Shown here: positions 13,269 to 15,386 of the stretch, piece by piece | How the letters are laid out: each line of letters begins with the position of its first letter | How positions within the stretch are numbered: the stretch's first letter is position 1 | Source: an uncultured Collinsella sp. | GTDB taxonomy: Bacteria > Actinomycetota > Coriobacteriia > Coriobacteriales > Coriobacteriaceae | DNA: 15,386 bases | Direction of reading: 5' to 3' | Assembly: GCA_900755005.1 (NCBI GenBank) | Contig: CAAEEX010000023.1 | Span: forward strand, 1-15,386 | Position numbers and translations under genes: made by a program | Notes under the pieces: model-generated | The model's input: the letters and a program-made list of their open reading frames with translations, nothing else | Told to the model about the DNA's origin: nothing | The model's database searches: none

Positions 13269-14674
13269 GTGAGCACCCCCAACAAACCGATCGCGTGCTG
13301 CGCGACACCCGCGTTCTGACGCTGCGCATTTGGGCTGTTGTCGGCTGCATTGTTATTGCTGCTGTCATCTTTAACCTTATGGGCATCCTGGCACCGGTTA
13401 TTGAGTTTCTTGCCGTTGGCTCCATCATTGCTTTTGTGATGTCCCCGATCACCAACTGGCTTGAGCACCATGGCGTGAATCGCGGCATCGGTTCGCTTAT
13501 TGCGCTAATTGTTGTTGTTGCCGTGCTCGTCGGTGTCGTTTGCATCTTGTCGCCGATTCTCTTTGGTCAGATCATGGAAGTCCTGAGCCGCCTGCCCGAG
13601 CAGCTTCGTGTTGCGGGTGGCGATCTCAACGAGATGATCTCGCATGCCAAGACGCTCAACAACACGCCGCTCAAGGAGTATTTGGACGATAATCTTTCGT
13701 CGCTGGTTGCCGTGGCATCGAAGTATGTGTCTCAGATCGCTGCCGAGCTTGGCCGCGGTGTGTTCCCGCTCATCACCAATACGGCTTCGCAGTTGTTCGT
13801 TATCTTCCTTGGTCTGGTGCTTGCGTACTGGATGGCCTGCGACTACCCTCGCATGCACCACGAGATTTGCACCATCATCGGTCAGGAGAAGGAGACCTCG
13901 TACCGCTTTATGGTCGCCATCCTTTCTCGCTCTGTCGGCGGCTACATGCGCGGTATGGTCGTGACGTCCATCTGCGGTGGTTTCCTCGCCTTTATCGGTT
14001 TTATGATCATCGGCCATCCGTATGCGGCGCTCATGGCTATCTTTACCGGCATCATGCATTTGGTTCCGGTCGTCGGTCCTTGGGTGAGCGCAGCAATCGC
14101 CACGGTGCTCGGTTTCATGTTCAGCCCCATGTTGGCGTTATGGACGCTCATCGTGACGATGGTCGCGCAAAACGTCACCGACAACGTGATTTCTCCTAAG
14201 GTCATGCAGAGCTCGGTGCAGGTGCATCCCATCATGAGCCTCACGGCGCTCGTTATTGGCTCGGCACTCATGGGCCCTATCGGCATGATTATTGCCATCC
14301 CGCTGTGCGCGGCCCTCAAGGGTATCTTCGTGTACTACTTCGAGAATGAGACCGGCCGCCAGCTTGTGGCCTATGACGGCGCCGTGTTTAAGGGCACACC
14401 GTACCGCGATGCCGATGGCAACCCGGTCGCCGCCTACGACGCGCTCGGCGACGACACCTTCATTTACGAGTCCGAGCTCATCGGTAACGAGACTGCGCCC
14501 GAGGCCCAGGCCATGCCCAAACCCGAGCTCGATAATCCCTGGATGAAGCTCTCGGGCCTTCAGCCCGATGCTACGGGCTTTTTCAAGAATCCCTTCGCCA
14601 AAGACGACGATTTCAATATGAACGACGACACCAAAACCGGCATCGACGGCTCCATGGACGATGATGACAACTAG
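13265..14674 (+). CDS. AI-2E family membrane protein with acidic C-terminal tail
   Basis: The 469-residue protein belongs to the AI-2E/TqsA-YdiK-like permease family, whose members have been linked to signal-molecule export or Na+/Li+-proton exchange; the substrate here is unknown. About eight membrane segments are visible: 22-42, 46-60, 76-98, 165-190, 230-250, 254-280, 286-302 and 323-355. A soluble stretch lies between the third and fourth. Family marks are HLVPVVGPWVSA (265-276) and NVISPKVMQSSVQVHP (307-322), followed by a glycine-rich hydrophobic stretch. Residues 361-469 form an unusually long hydrophilic extension ending in DDDDN. The start ATG overlaps the sigma factor stop (ATGA), so it is the last gene of the operon. 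A strong terminator follows 50 bases downstream. Confidence 0.9.
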   Translation: MSEHPQQTDRVLRDTRVLTLRIWAVVGCIVIAAVIFNLMGILAPVIEFLAVGSIIAFVMSPITNWLEHHGVNRGIGSLIALIVVVAVLVGVVCILSPILFGQIMEVLSRLPEQLRVAGGDLNEMISHAKTLNNTPLKEYLDDNLSSLVAVASKYVSQIAAELGRGVFPLITNTASQLFVIFLGLVLAYWMACDYPRMHHEICTIIGQEKETSYRFMVAILSRSVGGYMRGMVVTSICGGFLAFIGFMIIGHPYAALMAIFTGIMHLVPVVGPWVSAAIATVLGFMFSPMLALWTLIVTMVAQNVTDNVISPKVMQSSVQVHPIMSLTALVIGSALMGPIGMIIAIPLCAALKGIFVYYFENETGRQLVAYDGAVFKGTPYRDADGNPVAAYDALGDDTFIYESELIGNETAPEAQAMPKPELDNPWMKLSGLQPDATGFFKNPFAKDDDFNMNDDTKTGIDGSMDDDDN

Positions 14675-14724
14675 CGGGGTAATTCGGATTAATATTCATA
14701 CGCGCTAACATGCAATTTCGCTGA

Positions 14725-14754
14725 AGGGCCGGCATTGTGCCGGCCCTCTTTTTT
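14725..14754 (+). terminator. Terminator of the sigma-factor operon
   Basis: AGGGCCGGC (14725-14733) pairs perfectly with GCCGGCCCT (14739-14747) around the loop ATTGT, followed by C and six T residues. Confidence 0.95.
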
Positions 14755-14780
14755 GCACAGGCGCGGTGGGATGGTAATAT
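14752..14780 (+). promoter_or_regulatory. Candidate alaS promoter (extended -10)
   Basis: TGGTAATAT (14772-14780) is an extended -10 element. TTTGCA (14752-14757), at a 17-base spacing, is a modest -35 that overlaps the T-run of the preceding terminator. No T-box or other leader structure fits in the 46 bases before the alaS start. Confidence 0.5.
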
Positions 14781-14826
14781 CGTTACGTTTGAACTGTTTC
14801 GATGTGAAACCGAGGAGATTCCCTCT

Positions 14827-15386
14827 ATGAGTGCTGACTACCCGTCAATGACTACGGCCGAGATCCGCTCCAAGTTCCTCAACTTCTTTGAGGAGCGCGG
14901 TCTTAAGCTCTATCCTTCTTCGTCCCTCGTCCCCGACGATCCTTCGCTGTTGCTTGCCAACGCTGGCATGAACCAGTTTAAGGAGTACTACCAGGGCAAA
15001 AAGACCATGAAGGAGATCGGCGCTATCTCCTGCCAGAAGTGCGTCCGCACCAACGACATCGATTGCATCGGCGAGGATGGTCGTCACCTGTCCTTCTTCG
15101 AGATGCTCGGCGACTTCTCCTTTGGCGGCGTCTCCAAGCAGCAGGCCTGCGCCTGGGCCTTTGAGCTCATCACCAAGGAGTTCAAGCTGCCGCTCGACCG
15201 CCTGTACTTTACCGTCTTTACCGAGGACGACGAGACCCACGACGTGTGGCGTTCTTTGGGTGTTGCTGAGGACCACATCTCCCGCCTGGGCGAGGACGAC
15301 AACTTCTGGGCCGCTGGCCCCACCGGCCCCTGCGGTCCGTGCTCCGAGATTTACTTTGACATGGGCGAGGAGGTCGGCTGCGGCAG
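14827..15386 (+). CDS. alaS: Alanyl-tRNA synthetase, N-terminal 186 residues (runs off the right edge)
   Basis: This is the start of the class II synthetase that charges tRNA-Ala; the remaining editing and C-Ala domains, roughly four fifths of the protein, lie beyond the window. Family blocks are TAEIRSKFLNFFEERG (10-25), SSSLVPDDPSLLLANAGMNQ (31-50), CQKCVRTNDID, GRHLSFFEMLGDFSFG (motif 2 region) and FWAAGPTGPCGPCSEIYFD near 161-179. The alanine-binding and ATP-binding active site is therefore present. ATG 14827 has GAGGAGA eight bases upstream and its own candidate promoter. The frame is open to the last base with no interruption. Confidence 0.97.
   Translation, partial: MSADYPSMTTAEIRSKFLNFFEERGLKLYPSSSLVPDDPSLLLANAGMNQFKEYYQGKKTMKEIGAISCQKCVRTNDIDCIGEDGRHLSFFEMLGDFSFGGVSKQQACAWAFELITKEFKLPLDRLYFTVFTEDDETHDVWRSLGVAEDHISRLGEDDNFWAAGPTGPCGPCSEIYFDMGEEVGCG

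Overview
The window reads as chromosomal DNA of a GC-rich Gram-positive bacterium, most likely a gut coriobacterium of the Collinsella type (Actinomycetota, Coriobacteriia). This rests on strongly GC-biased codons, the gene content (an ileS with a canonical T-box leader, an actinobacterial-style SigB/SigF sigma factor, housekeeping genes lspA, rarA and alaS), and a terminator-like repeat whose arms carry ACCTTTGTGGTGG. The species call is inference.

Left end (1-634): the 5' part of an AT-rich, minus-strand gene resembling the S51 / class I glutamine-amidotransferase-like family runs off the left edge. It is followed by about 500 bases without a gene. That stretch is packed with inverted repeats: a 130-base element bounded by a perfect 16-bp inverted repeat, then a series of hairpins, three of which look like minus-strand terminators. 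Region 635-2203: an iron-type alcohol/glycerol dehydrogenase on the minus strand diverges from ileS. A complete ileS T-box lies between them, with AUC specifier, UGGU bulge and mutually exclusive antiterminator and terminator.

Region 2204-6840: ileS ends at a strong terminator. Next come lspA and an RluD-like pseudouridine synthase, joined by a TAATG overlap. Region 6841-8721: a membrane-anchored processive-type GT2 glycosyltransferase, a terminator-like repeat related to the one behind the dehydrogenase, and a small stand-alone A24 prepilin peptidase. Region 8753-11411: a dNTP triphosphohydrolase and the AAA+ protein RarA, both tied to nucleotide-pool and replication maintenance.

Region 11512-14674 is the most system-like part. 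Four genes are packed with overlaps or a one-base gap: a membrane-anchored DUF948-like coiled-coil protein, a small GHKL/RsbW-like anti-sigma candidate with a degenerate ATP site, a SigB/SigF-type sigma factor, and an AI-2E-family membrane protein with a long acidic tail. A strong terminator closes the operon. The window ends inside alaS, which has its own extended -10 promoter and a good ribosome binding site.
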